A stretch of 64,000 bases of DNA, taken from contig CANXME010000213.1 of NCBI GenBank assembly GCA_948144175.1, positions 3,248,501 through 3,312,500 of the forward strand, in the 5' to 3' direction. Every line of letters begins with the position of its first letter. Within the stretch, counting starts at the first letter, position 1. The DNA is from Closterium sp. NIES-65 (lineage: Eukaryota > Streptophyta > Zygnematophyceae > Desmidiales > Closteriaceae). The translations under genes and the position numbers were made by a program. Below are positions 1-10,413 of this stretch, piece by piece. Below the pieces are notes generated by a model that was not told the origin of the DNA, searched no databases, and worked only from the letters and a program-made list of their open reading frames with translations.

Positions 1-3000
1 ACCGCTACCTCCCCCCACTCCTCCGCCTCCACCCCCACTTCCTGGTCTTACCGCGTCCCAAGGTGGCATGTGAGCAGAGAGAATGGAGAGGGGATGTGGT
101 GGGTGTGAGGGGCGGACAGGACTTGTGACCATGGTATCGTAAGTGGATGGGGGGAGATGAGATTGACGGAGGGGATGAGAGGTGAGCGGAAGGGGAGACT
201 GAGGGGGTGGAGGTGCAGTGGGGAAAGGCAGGGACGGAGGGGCGGGTGGAGGGATGGACGGAGGGAGGAATGGTGCAGTAGACTGAACAGCAGCAGGTGT
301 GGGATCGGCAGGAATGGAATCAGAGGCAGCAGCAGAATCGTCATCATCTGCAGCAGGAGCAGAAGAAGTAGAGGCACAGGCAAGGGCAAGCGGTGCGGAA
401 GAAATGGTTCCAGCTGCTGCTGCTGCTGGAGCAGGAAAGGCAGGAGCAGTCGCCAAGGCAGAGGCAGACGCAGACGCAGGGGCCGGTGAGAGAGGAGGGA
501 CGCAGGAGGGGTGAGAGAGGTGCGGATGGGAAGGGATGCAGGGTGCCGGCGAGTAGGGTCGTGAGGAGGAGGAAGGATCGATGAGGCGGCGTCGCAGGCG
601 GAAGGGCGGGGAGGAGAAGGCTTCTGGAGGCACAGAGAGAGCGTGCGCCATGTGCGTCTCATGGTGGGGCTGTACCGGGGAGGGGGGGAGGGGGGAAAGG
701 GTGGGAGCAGAACAGGGAAATGAGCATGAAGAGCAGAGAGAAGACAGAAAAGAACAGAGCGCATCGAGCAGCAAGCAGAGTGCAGAGAGCAAAGAGCAGA
801 GAGAAGACAGAAAAGAGCAGAACGCAGCGACTAGCGAGTAGCGAGCAGAGAGCAGAGAGCAGAGAGAAGGAAAGAAGAGTTGATTGCATACCAGCGGCTG
901 GGGCTTCAGCAGTGAGGACGGCCTGGCAGGTGAGGCGGCCACACTGAGTGCTGCAAAGGCAGGGCCCAGCGGAGAGAAATGCACGCTCTGGTTGCTTGCT
1001 GCCCCTCCAGCTCCCATCCCTGCTCCCACTTCTCCCACTGCCCCTGTTGTCGCTCCCAAAGTATCCATTGCTTCCACTCCCCACCCTGCTCCCGCTCCTG
1101 CTTTTCTGGTGTTGGGTGGTGGCGTTGCTGCTACTTGTGCTGCTGCTGCAGCTTCTAGTTGGGCCATACCAGCCTCTGCTGCTTGTTGAGCAGCTGCAAA
1201 CTGTAAGCCAGCTGGCTGTGCTGTTGTTGGCGGCAACTTCAAGGTTGCTGACATGGCCACAGGGCGGAAGAGGGACGGTGGCGGGGATGAGAAGGTGCAG
1301 GGAGAATGCTTCTCTGTTGCACCAGCAACAGCAGAAGCAGGAGAGGAGGAAACAGCAGCAGCAGCAGCAGCAGGAGATACAGCAGCAAACGCAGCAGCAT
1401 CAGGAGTAGCAGCTTCGGCAGCAGAGGAAGCTTGCGCTGTAATGGTATTGGCGCCTGGGTGGCTCCTGGTGCTAGGCACGCGGTGAAGCCAGTCCATCGA
1501 ACTCGCTTCCATACACTCTGCTACACCACCAGCACCAGTCGCAGCAGCAGCAGCAGCACCAGCAGCAGCCGCACCAGCAGCAGCATTACCAGAGTCACCA
1601 GCAGCTGCAGTCCCACCTCCCCCGTTTTCCCTCTTCTTACTCTTCTTCTTCACCCCGTCCGCACCCTTCGCACGCCTGCCCTTCCCCTCCCCATGCTGCC
1701 CTTTAGCTCTTAATCCACTGATCTTCCCCCCTTCTCGCTCCACCTGACTCTGCTGCGTTTCCACTACCATATCCTCCCCGTAAGAAGCAGCAACAGCAGC
1801 ATTAGCAGCATTAACAGCAGCAGCAGCAGCAGCGGCTGCAGCATTACCAGCAGCTTCGCTAGTGCGATCAGAGCCCATACTGTTGCCCTTGCCACCGCCT
1901 GTACCATCAGCACCAGCAGAATCACCACGTGCACTAACATCATTATCATCACCATCCGCAGCAGCAGCAGCAACAGCAGAAGCAGCAGCAGGGTGAGCAG
2001 AGATGGTGAGAGCCAGGCTGAGCTGAGGAGGGCCGGCAGCCAGCAATGGCGCTTCTGCCCCTGCTGCCCCTGATACTGCTGCTGCTGCTGCGGCTACTGC
2101 GGCTGCTGCTGCTGCTGCTGCTGCTGAGTCTGGTCCTGCAGCCACCGTTGCGTTTCTCCCCAGCCTACGACTGCTGCGATCTCCAGCACCACCAGCCGTG
2201 GCAGGGAACAGACTGAGCGACCGCGACCTGGGCCAGTGCGACACCACTGGATTCGACAACAGGGAGTGCGACGGCGAAGGAGCAGCAGCAGCTGCATCCG
2301 CGGCACCAGCAGCAGGAGCAGCAGCAAGCGTGGAAGAAGGCTGTGAGGGGAAGAGAGGAAGCGGAGAGGCTTGAATCGACCCATCCAGTGCACAGCCCCC
2401 GTCAGACTCCCTTGGGTCCATGTACGTGCCCTCTGCTGCCCCTGCTTGCAGCCTCTCATGACTCTCTTGCCTCTCACGCCGCATTTCCTCCCCTCCTGGT
2501 CCTGCTCCTGACCCTGCAACTGCTGCTGCGAGTGAATCTGCTCCCCTTCCTCCGACTCCTGCTCCTCGTCCTGCTCGTGCAGCGGCTGCTGCCGCAGCCG
2601 CTATTTTCGAGGGGCTGACCAAGAGAAACGAATCGCTGCGACGGCGCCTTTTCCGCAGAATAGACGGGAGTCCCCCCCCTGCCCCGCCCACTCCCGCTGC
2701 CAACGCCGCCGCTGCCGCCACCGCAGCCATAGCGGCAGTGGCTCCTCTCGCTCCCACGTCACCACCCCCTCTTCTACCCCCTCCGGAAGCGGAGCGGCGA
2801 CCGAGACCATCCAAAGAGAGCGATGGCGGAGTATAGAACAGCGCATCGCCTACAGACGCGTCGGGCGACAGGCTGTTATACGGATGCACGCTGCGAGCCT
2901 GCGTCTGGGAGCTCCCAGGGGCGGAACCCGTGCCACCCGTGCCCTGACTGCTGCTGCTGGCTAGCGACGGACTGTCAGACGAAAGGCCAGCCGACGATGG

Positions 3001-4563
3001 TGCTGCAAGTGCTGGGTACGACCCATACGGACCGGCAAGGGCAGCAGGCGCGGATGCTGGGGAACCTGCTGTGAACGCGGCAGCTCTGGCAGCAGTGGCT
3101 GGTTCATGCATCGATGCAGCAACACCGCCAGGAGCAGCAGCCGCAGGAGGAGAAGGAGCAGGGGCAGCAGAGGCGGCGGCGGCGGCGGCAGTAGCAGTAG
3201 CAGCAGGGTTGGTAGAGAGAGACGCTCCGGCAGGGAGGGGGGAGAACGGGGCGAAGGGAGGGTCGGGAGCGGAGGAGGCGGCATGCTGCATTTCATTGAC
3301 AGCGCGCATGGCAGCCGCGAATAAGATCTCCGCGTCTTGCATACTCTCCTCCACGCCACACAACCCCACCGCTTCCTGCACCTCGCTCCCCCTCCGCTTC
3401 ACTCCCCCACACCCTCCTCCCACACCCATCCCCATGTCGTCTCCTCTCAGCCCCATCGTTGCGCCAATCGCTGCTGCTTCCAGTTGTTCAGTCTTCATCT
3501 CTCCTCCGGCGTTCCTTGATCTCCTTCCCCTTCCCCCTTCCCAATGCGCTTCGGCTTGGCGCACGTCATTCCGCTCATCCATCCGCGGATCTATTCCCCC
3601 CCGCTCCACGCGCCCGTCCGTCCGCCCGTCCAGTTCCGCCCCGCCCTCGTCCGCCAATCTGCTGCTTGCTCCAGCCTCTCCCCCCACTTTCCCCCCTTGC
3701 GCCTCCCTCTCTCCGCCAGCTGCCTCACCCCCGACAGATTCTCGGTCACCTCTCCCTCCGCGCATCTCTCCGTGCTGTCCGCGTGTGCCGCCGCTGATCC
3801 TGCGCCCTTTCTTCCCCTCCCGCCCGTCAACCTTCTTCCTCGCCTCGCTCTCCCGCTCCAGCCCGTTGGCTCGTCCGCCATCTCCCCTCTCCCAGCCCGG
3901 AGCTTCACCTTCCGAAGCCTCCCCCATGTTCCTCTCCCCGTTTCCCCCGCTATTTCCCCGTCCCTCGCAGTTCGCTCGTCCGCTGCTGCTCACCCCTCCC
4001 CCGCTGCTCCCTCTTTCGCCAATACGTTCTGGCCTTGCAGCGGAACCGGGTCCATCGCTTCGACACGTGGCATTTCCGCCGGCAAAGCCGCTAACTCCCG
4101 TCATCCCGGCGTTTGCGACCCTCGCGGCAGTTACTGCCGTGGCTGCTTCAGCTGCGGCAGCAGCAGCAGCCGTTCCGTTCCTTCCGCCGTCGTCAGCTCC
4201 ACGCGTTAGCGACGCAAAACCCGTGGCATTTCCGGCCTTACTCCCGCCACCACCACCACCACTACCACCACCACCATCACCATCAACACCTCCTATAACC
4301 AGTCCCATCTCCGCACCCAGCGCTTCATTCACGACCGTTCCCTTGACAACTGGGCGTAACTGCGCTAAGCGTTCCGCCGCCTGCGCTCCGTCCGCCGCCC
4401 CCATGCCCGCGCGAGCGGCGTCCGAGCCAAAGCTGTCGTCCGCGATGTCTGCTTCCGCAGACAAGGCGGAACGTCCGGAGGAAGATCTGGCTGGAAAGAA
4501 CCGGTCACAGAGCGCGAAAGGGAGCGATCTGGAAGCAGACGGATCGGTCTCGATGAGAATCAT
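1..4563 (-). CDS. Large low-complexity protein, 5' part (runs off left edge)
   Basis: Read on the minus strand from the ATG at 4563, the frame stays open to base 1, about 1521 codons without a stop. An in-frame stop at 4654-4656, with no ATG in between, makes 4563 the first possible start. The N-terminus (MILIETDRSASRSLPF) is ordinary sequence; the rest is mostly Gly-, Ala-, Ser- and Pro-rich with long Ala runs encoded by GCA/GCT repeats. There is a basic patch (LPSILRKRRRRSDSF, near 2650) and Lys/Arg clusters near 1640-1700 that could be nuclear signals. The stretch 891-670 looks like an intron (GTATGC donor, pyrimidine-rich, TACAG acceptor); it is 222 bp, so keeping or removing it preserves frame. 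No catalytic domain is recognisable. A disordered regulatory or nuclear protein is a guess. A plus-strand ORF lies opposite 3071-4567 and is treated as a shadow. Confidence 0.55.
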   Translation of the reverse strand, partial: MILIETDPSASRSLPFALCDRFFPARSSSGRSALSAEADIADDSFGSDAARAGMGAADGAQAAERLAQLRPVVKGTVVNEALGAEMGLVIGGVDGDGGGGSGGGGGGSKAGNATGFASLTRGADDGGRNGTAAAAAAAEAATAVTAARVANAGMTGVSGFAGGNATCRSDGPGSAARPERIGERGSSGGGVSSSGRANCEGRGNSGGNGERNMGEASEGEAPGWERGDGGRANGLERESEARKKVDGREGKKGRRISGGTRGQHGEMRGGRGDRESVGGEAAGGEREAQGGKVGGEAGASSRLADEGGAELDGRTDGRVERGGIDPRMDERNDVRQAEAHWEGGRGRRSRNAGGEMKTEQLEAAAIGATMGLRGDDMGMGVGGGCGGVKRRGSEVQEAVGLCGVEESMQDAEILFAAAMRAVNEMQHAASSAPDPPFAPFSPLPAGASLSTNPAATATAAAAAASAAPAPSPPAAAAPGGVAASMHEPATAARAAAFTAGSPASAPAALAGPYGSYPALAAPSSAGLSSDSPSLASSSSQGTGGTGSAPGSSQTQARSVHPYNSLSPDASVGDALFYTPPSLSLDGLGRRSASGGGRRGGGDVGARGATAAMAAVAAAAALAAGVGGAGGGLPSILRKRRRRSDSFLLVSPSKIAAAAAAAARAGRGAGVGGRGADSLAAAVAGSGAGPGGEEMRRERQESHERLQAGAAEGTYMDPRESDGGCALDGSIQASPLPLFPSQPSSTLAAAPAAGAADAAAAAPSPSHSLLSNPVVSHWPRSRSLSLFPATAGGAGDRSSRRLGRNATVAAGPDSAAAAAAAAAVAAAAAAVSGAAGAEAPLLAAGPPQLSLALTISAHPAAASAVAAAAADGDDNDVSARGDSAGADGTGGGKGNSMGSDRTSEAAGNAAAAAAAAAVNAANAAVAASYGEDMVVETQQSQVEREGGKISGLRAKGQHGEGKGRRAKGADGVKKKSKKRENGGGGTAAAGDSGNAAAGAAAAGAAAAAATGAGGVAECMEASSMDWLHRVPSTRSHPGANTITAQASSAAEAATPDAAAFAAVSPAAAAAAVSSSPASAVAGATEKHSPCTFSSPPPSLFRPVAMSATLKLPPTTAQPAGLQFAAAQQAAEAGMAQLEAAAAAQVAATPPPNTRKAGAGAGWGVEAMDTLGATTGAVGEVGAGMGAGGAASNQSVHFSPLGPAFAALSVAASPARPSSLLKPQPLVCNQLFFPSLCSLLSARYSLVAAFCSFLSSLCSLLSALCLLLDALCSFLSSLCSSCSFPCSAPTLSPLPPSPVQPHHETHMAHALSVPPEAFSSPPFRLRRRLIDPSSSSRPYSPAPCIPSHPHLSHPSCVPPLSPAPASASASALATAPAFPAPAAAAAGTISSAPLALACASTSSAPAADDDDSAAASDSIPADPTPAAVQSTAPFLPPSIPPPAPPSLPFPTAPPPPQSPLPLTSHPLRQSHLPPSTYDTMVTSPVRPSHPPHPLSILSAHMPPWDAVRPGSGGGGGGVGGGSG
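670..891 (-). other. Putative 222-bp intron of the left-edge gene
   Basis: On the minus strand the sequence starts GTATGC after codon CTG and ends GGTACAG before CCCCACCATGAG. Its interior is a tandem array of TCTGCTCTCTGC-like units, seen on the plus strand as agcagagag and agacagaaaagag repeats at about 733-870. Translation across it gives an unlikely Cys/Leu/Ser string (CSLLSARYSLV), unlike its Pro/Ala-rich surroundings, which favours an intron. Confidence 0.5.
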
Positions 4564-5659
4564 ATAGACGCGCGGATTGGCTGCGGATGTCGCGCGACGA
4601 AACACATGCAATGGAAACGGGTACAAGAAGAGACGGAAAAAGAGGGGACAACATTAGGACGAAACCAAAAAAAAAAAAAGGCGACGGACCGAGCCTGAAG
4701 AGAATTGGAAACAACGGTCTGCTAGAAATGACAATGGGTTGGATCGTGGATCACAACACATGATGCCTGGCGCTAAATGCTTGGACCCGTGTGTCCTGGT
4801 CAGTTGCAACACAACCACCTACAAACAGGACGGTTCTAGGCAGGCCTTTTCAGAAAACAAGCATGCAAATGCTAGAATCTTCGTACGGCAACGGGAAGTG
4901 AGTAAACGGACTTTGAAGGATCTGGCGTATGCAAGCGACGGTAGATTAAGCAATATGCAGAGCTGTGGAAACCAAAAAGATAAATACACCAGATCCGCTT
5001 TTCATATGCCTGCGGAGAAGCTAACGTTCAGGTAGAAATACGAAACAGACTGAGAAGGTTGGAGGAGGAGAAGACATGAAGTAAAGGGCGATGTGAGCCA
5101 CAAAGCATACCTGCCTAGGATTGAGCGTCCAGTAAGAACGGATACGGCGAGCACAAATGTCCAGAGCTTGCTTATAACGAAGAGCTGATTGTAAAGGAAT
5201 ACGAGAACCCTGAGACTGATGTAGACACTCCGCCTGAGAGGTATGAGGACCTATTCTGAGAGCTTGGTAGCGAACTGAGCTATCCATTCAGGCATCAGGC
5301 ACAGCATAACGTGACGTAGGCCGTCGAAGTAAATATCGTGGAACCTAGCGCAAGGAAATAGGAGAATTATGGAAACACAGTAGGTTCCACGTGCTATATG
5401 TCGAAATAGGATCAATCATCGGCAACTATAATCACGTACTTAATTTCACTCGCGTGATTAGCCTTAATGTTAACGCACGACGGTCAGCAAAACGATGGTT
5501 TCCCACAGGCAGCGGATGGGGAGCTGTACACGTCGAGATAAAGAAATGGTCAATTCAGTAGAGCTGGTGGTGTGGCTTGACGGTCACAGCACAAGAGATA
5601 ACGTTGTGGGAGAGCGAGTGGTGGTGAAAGCTCGGTGTGTACAGCACGAGGAAGGGAGG

Positions 5660-5733
5660 GGATGGAGGGTATGGAGGGGATGGAGGGGATGGAGGGGATG
5701 GAGGGGATGGAGGGGATGGAGGGGATGGAGGGG
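5660..5733. repeat. 9-bp minisatellite (GGATGGAGG)n
   Basis: About eight head-to-tail copies of a 9-bp purine-rich unit ggatggagg, with one variant copy (gtatggagg) near the left end. Because 9 is a multiple of 3 it creates an apparent Trp-Arg-Gly repeat protein on the plus strand, which I regard as an artefact. Confidence 0.85.
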
Positions 5734-6683
5734 AGGAAGAACGAACAAGATGCTGAAGCGGGAAAGTGTGGTTGGGGGGAGGAATGGCAGCGGGATGTGG
5801 TGTGAGAATGTGGTCTGGGACTGGACGCATCGGAGATGTCTGGTCCGGATGTAGGGTCCCGCAGGCGGACAAACCTCGAGGGAGCGCAGTGTGCCCGCGG
5901 AAACGTGAGCCCGACGGCACCTGGGTAACTCGGGGTTCTGGTGACGATGTTGGCGGGGCGGAGGCGGAAAAGCGGATGGGCGGAAGTAGCGATGGGTTGT
6001 GCTTGTGCGTGAGAAACACAGGAACTGGTTGGGAGGTGGGATCAGGTTAGGGAAGGGAATCGGGCATGCGGGGGAGGGTTTTGATCACTGACAAATTTGC
6101 TGAACGGGCGGACAGGAAAACGAGCCACTCTGACACAGATGCCAACGTGGCAGGCCAGGATGCAGGACACCGCTGCGGAACCCTGCGGGAGGGACCTGCA
6201 AATCGGGCATGAGCTCCTGTCACAGCAGGAATGTTTTCGTTCAAATTGTTGCAGGCTTCACTTCACCTGCCACGGCCAGAAGTATTGTTGGCAGAAGAAG
6301 GGAGAGGTAACGGGGTGCTCAAAAGTATGTACAGTAGACGTGCACTCATTTTCAGTTTGCAGGTCAAGCATGCGGACGTTTCTCAAGATTGACCCACAAA
6401 GCAGCTTTGACTGGCTGACTCACTGACATGTCAGGTGGGGTCGGCGTAAGCAAAGTCCCTAGGCGAGCTCCACGCGCCGCGCTCCTAGTCGTTCAAATCT
6501 CAGCCTCTTGTTGAGATTTGCTTTCAGCTAACTCGGAGCCTGAATGTTCGTGCAAGGTTTATAACGTGTATGATTCTTTACAAGCCTGATTGAGATTGTG
6601 GTTAGGACGTGGTTGATTGTAGACGCTAATGATACTCTCCAAGTTTTATATAAACAGTTATTAGAGAGAACAGGCATTTCAGT

Positions 6684-6859
6684 AAGGGCGGGTCCAGCAC
6701 GTACACAGGTATATACAGTTCATTCGTAGTGGTTTGAAAAGATATCAAGCAGTGCACAACGGTTTTGAAATCGCACCGTTTTGAACCGTGGCGCAATACA
6801 GATTACCGTACTGGATGAACTGTAATGTACGGAAAACGGTACGCGCTGGACCCGCCCTT
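6684..6859. mobile_element. Fold-back MITE-like element, ~175 bp
   Basis: The termini are inverted repeats: GGGCGGGTCCAGC with nearby ACGTAC at 6686-6704, and GTACGCGCTGGACCCGCCC ending at 6857. A second inverted pair lies inside: acagttcat near 6717 and atgaactgt near 6815. Nested inverted repeats over about 175 bp without an ORF suggest a non-autonomous fold-back or MITE insertion. I could not find a clean target-site duplication, so the superfamily is unassigned. Confidence 0.6.
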
Positions 6860-7030
6860 CGTCGCACCCTTCCACATCTGCTAGTCCCTTCGCAAGCTAT
6901 CCTTCCATGAATTCACCTTTCGGGATAATCCTGTCGGCGCAACCACCACCTTAGACGACGCACACACACCGTCTCCACTGTCAACTTCGAGTGTATCCTC
7001 GCCTCTCATTTTTTCCAGTGCTGTCAAGCC

Positions 7031-8265
7031 ATGGATTCTGTCTTATGGCCGCCTACCGCGTTTCGCGATCGTTCGCCGGAATGGTTCACCGCGCTCTTCC
7101 CGCATAATCCCGCCATGGCAGCGGCGCGCAAATGCGAAACGACTCAAGCCGAGGACTCGCTCTGGTCCATCCAATCGCACTTCCTGTCGCATGTCCAGTC
7201 GCAGCAGAGCCAGCAGCAGCGTCATCCTATGCGACAGTCGCAAGGCCTACACGTAGGCACGATGCTAAATGTCCCAGCGAGTGGGTCTGCTGAGGAACGC
7301 AACAGGCGGCGAAAGTCCCGATTGCTGCAGCGTCGCTCCGATTCTGGCACGGATCCTCTTCCTAACGCGTATAAATCTGGATCAACAGCGCCAGTTAGGT
7401 TCCGCCCATACCCACCCCCGTCGCCGACGTCGTCCGAGGAAGCGCATGCGCGGCGTGTCCTTGCGGAAGCGATGGCCCATGACTGGCGGCATCCGGATAG
7501 CGGCGGAGCGAACGGAGTGGGTGGAGAAAAGGATGAGAAGAAATTGAATATCCCCGATCAGGTGGTTTCTAAGTTGGAATCGTCGCGCTCTGGGGGAGAG
7601 GAGGCATGCGCGCACGAGCGGCGGGGTTCTGGCAGCGCGGTAGCAGGCATCGTATGGCAGGCGGAAGGCTCAGCGGAAGGTACAGCGGAAGGCGCAGCGG
7701 AAGGAACAGCAGAAGGCGCAGCGGAAGGAACAGTGGAAGGCGCCGCGGAAGGTGCAGCGGAAGGCGCAGCGGAAGGCGCAGCGGAAGGAACAGCGGAAGG
7801 CGCAGCAAAGGGAGCGGCGGAAGGAACAGCAGAAGGTGCAGCGGAAGGAGCAGCAGATGGAACAACAGAAAATTCAGCAGAAGGAGTAGGGGGCAGCACA
7901 CAAGCAGGAGAGGCGGGGACTCCCCAGCAGGAGCGGATGCAGGCGGACGCGGACGGGGGTTCGAGCGGGGAAGCTGTAGGGGATGGAAGCAGGGAAGGAA
8001 GGGGAAGGGAGGTGGCGGGTGGAAGAGACTTGCGCGAGCAGAGCGATCCAGGTACAGGCGGGGACATCAGCACAGGCAGAGAGGAGGGTGGGATTGGCTT
8101 TGAGGTTACGGATACGAATGAGAGTGATGGTGACGGTGCAGGCGGTGTGCTGTTCGGCGGGATGCTGCTGTGTTCTCTGCAACCGCAGGATTTCACTCTG
8201 AGTGCTCACCTGAGGGAGGCAGCAGCCCTTCAGCGGCAGCAGCAGCAGTGGCGGCAGCAGTGGAA

Positions 8266-8322
<57 letters not shown>

Positions 8323-9889
8323 ACATCAGCTACCCTTGCAGGAGGAGAAGCAAGGGGAGCCGCAGAAGCAGCAGCAGCTGGGTAGGGGCAAGCGCCATTG
8401 TCCTGGGAGGAGTGAGAACAGGAAGTGGAGGCGAGTTGGGCTGGCAGCCTTGGAAGGGGGGCCGCTTGATTTGTGGTCACGGAAGAGAATGGAGGGAGGG
8501 GGGAATGAGCATGGAGAGGAAAGGGAGGGAGAGCAGCAGATGAAGGGGAAGCGCAAGAGGGAAGGAGTTTGCGAGGAGGAGGAGGAGGAGGCGGCGATAG
8601 AGGTGGGGGAGAAGGAGGGGGAGGAGGGGGAGGAGGGGGAGGTCGAGGAGGAGCATGAGGAGGAAAAGGAGGTTGCGGTGGAGGAGGAGGAGGAGGAGGA
8701 GGAGGAGGAGGAGGAGGAGGAGGAGGAGGAGGAGGAGGAGGAGGAGGAGGAGGAGGAGGAGGAGGAGGAGGAGGAGGAGGAGGAGGAACAGGAGGAGGAA
8801 GTCGAGGGGAAGGAGGTAGAGGAGGGGGGAGAGGAGGCGGGAGATAACGCGGAAGAGAAGGAAAAGGAGGAGGAAGAGCAGGAAGCGGAAGCAAAAGCGA
8901 AGGAGGAGATGGAGGTTGTGGGGTGGAGAGTTGGTGCAAGGAGACGCAAGCTTGTTTCACTGGCTTTTGTGTGTTCGCGCGCCCAAGAAAGGACACGGAG
9001 TGACCGAGATGGGCTTGTAAGGGTTGAGATAAGGGAGGGTGGAGGAAGTGCCCTAGGTGGAAGGGGAGAAGGAAGAGACAGGGGAGGAGGAGGAGGAGGA
9101 GGAGGAGGAGGAGGAGGAGGAGGAGGAGGAGGAGGAGGAGGAGGAGGAGGAGGAGGAGGAGGAGGAGGAGGAGGAGGAAGAGGAGGAAGAGGAGGGGGGG
9201 TGGGGAGGGGAGGAGGAGGAGGAGGTGGTGGTGGTGGTGTTGGTGGTGGGGGTGGGGGGGATGGAAATGGAGGTAATGGAAAACGAAAGGCTAGAGGAAG
9301 TAGGAAAAGACTAGGAGAATCAGGTGGAGAAGTTTGGGGGGGGGGAGCCAAGAGGGATATACTGAGCGTGGCGGCGTGCAACAGGGAAGACGAGGAGAAC
9401 AGGTTGGGCAGGAAGAGCAGGGTGGATGTGGGATTGCGAGGACATGTGGAGGGAGGTGAGGGTGGTGAAAGGGTCAAGATACACAAGGGTGGCGGGATTG
9501 GTGGGACTGGTGGGACTGGTGGGAGTCGTGGAACTGCTTCTACTGGTGGAGAGAGAGGTGGGAGGGAGGGAGGAGTTGTGGGGGGGAGGAAGATGGGCAA
9601 AGGAAAGCTGGATGTGGGGAGAGAAGCGAAGAGGAAACGTTTCAGAGCTGTGGCGAGCGTGAAGGGGAAGTCTGTGAGGGAGAAGAGGAGAGGGAGGGAG
9701 AGGGGTAAGGCGAGGGAGGGGAGAGAGGAAGGGGAAATCTGTTTTAGGAAGAGGTGGAAGCTCAAGGGGAGGTGGGAGAGCATGCATCTGTGGTTCCGCG
9801 TGTTTGGTGTTGTTGGAGTTAGGTGCAACAAGAGGGTGGCTCGGTGGAGATGTAATAGAGTGGTCAAGAGAGGACGTGTAAGATTGTAG
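7031..9889 (+). CDS. Low-complexity protein with poly-Q, poly-E and poly-G tracts
   Basis: A single uninterrupted frame of 952 codons starts at an ATG in good context (gccATGg). The first ~200 residues are fairly complex (MDSVLWPPTAFRDRSPEW). Next come an imperfect 4-residue repeat (AEGA/AEGT) at about 211-277, a Gln tract at ~413-432, a basic/acidic region, a run of more than 30 Glu at ~549-586, a run of about 30 Gly at ~684-716 and a Lys/Arg-rich C-terminus (KRKRFRAVASVKGKSVREKRRGRERGK, split by ordinary residues). No known domain is recognisable. It may be a nuclear, nucleic-acid-associated disordered protein, but only the composition supports this. The long minus-strand ORF opposite (8326-9912) is taken as a shadow. 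The true 3' end may differ if there is an unrecognised intron. Confidence 0.5.
7660..7865 (+). repeat. 12-bp coding repeat (AEGA/AEGT)
   Basis: Imperfect tandem copies of a 12-bp unit close to gcggaaggcgca encode Ala-Glu-Gly-Ala/Thr in the plus-strand frame. The third and fourth codons vary (gca, aca, gtg), so the protein repeat is better conserved than a freshly expanded DNA repeat would be. Confidence 0.8.
8680..9180 (+). repeat. Two long (GGA)n tracts read in different frames
   Basis: The first tract (about 8680-8790) is read as GAG codons and gives poly-Glu; the second (about 9082-9180) is read as GGA codons and gives poly-Gly, all in one reading frame. A CAG tract encoding poly-Gln lies upstream at about 8272-8327. 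All three are trinucleotide repeats, so length changes keep the frame. Confidence 0.85.
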
Positions 9890-10413
9890 AGAAATGCAGT
9901 GCCCAAGCCCAAGTAAATACTCAGTGCCGAAGGGCATAATATTGTGTTCTATATTTCCTTTTCAGCTGCAAATCAAGAGTGATGTAATAAAACCAGAACT
10001 AATTATTGTGAGGAATATGCAGTGCAGCAATGAGGTTGCTAGTTGTGGTAAAAACTTCAGTATGCTTATAGGTACTGAAATGGAATCTCTGACAAGTTTG
10101 GGTCTTCCGCATTGATGTGAGAATGCCACTATCGCGTCTATTTCCTGACCCTGTTGGCTTGACTAGTCGCATTTCACGGACCCCTTGCTCGTATCTAAGT
10201 CAGTCGTTCCGCCAGGAACGGGAACGACGGAAGGAAAGGAGACGGGAGGGTTCGCGATACGAGATATCCGTTTCGGTGTGCCGCAGTCGCTCTTTTCCAC
10301 TTATTTTTCCCCCTTTTCCGTTTTCCTCTTCGAAATTTATTGTATTCGCCACTCGCTAAATCCGTGAAGCATTCCCCTAGCGCGCAGCGCAGCGCAGGCA
10401 GCCAATCAGCAGC
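9890..10413. other. Intergenic region upstream of DDRGK1
   Basis: About 520 bp between the stop of the preceding gene and the DDRGK1 start. It is more AT-rich than its surroundings, with a short ORF (9894-10115) that has no family resemblance. It probably contains the DDRGK1 promoter and 5' UTR. No clear TATA box or other element stands out. Confidence 0.5.

Larger units (their letters stand above)
4564..7030. other. Intergenic region between two divergent genes
   Basis: About 2.5 kb separates the two divergent starts at 4563 (minus) and 7031 (plus), so both promoters presumably lie here. I see no convincing protein-coding frame: the ORFs are short, lack family resemblance and have no supported splice structure. 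The region holds a 9-bp minisatellite (5660-5733) and a fold-back element (6684-6859), and is otherwise unremarkable. Confidence 0.5.

Noticed and set aside
3071-4567. Plus-strand ORF of 498 aa, Pro/Ser/Ala-rich
   Set aside because: It lies opposite the longer minus-strand frame that is open for over 1500 codons. Its composition is what the reverse complement of Gly/Ala/Arg-rich coding sequence gives, and it has no recognisable domain.
5495-5854. Plus-strand ORF with a Trp-Arg-Gly repeat
   Set aside because: It is produced wholly by the 9-bp minisatellite and has no non-repeat support.
8326-9912. Minus-strand ORF of 528 aa, rich in Pro and Ser
   Set aside because: The complement of GGA/GAG repeats reads as TCC/CTC, giving long Pro and Ser runs by default. 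The plus-strand frame is longer and starts in non-repetitive sequence.
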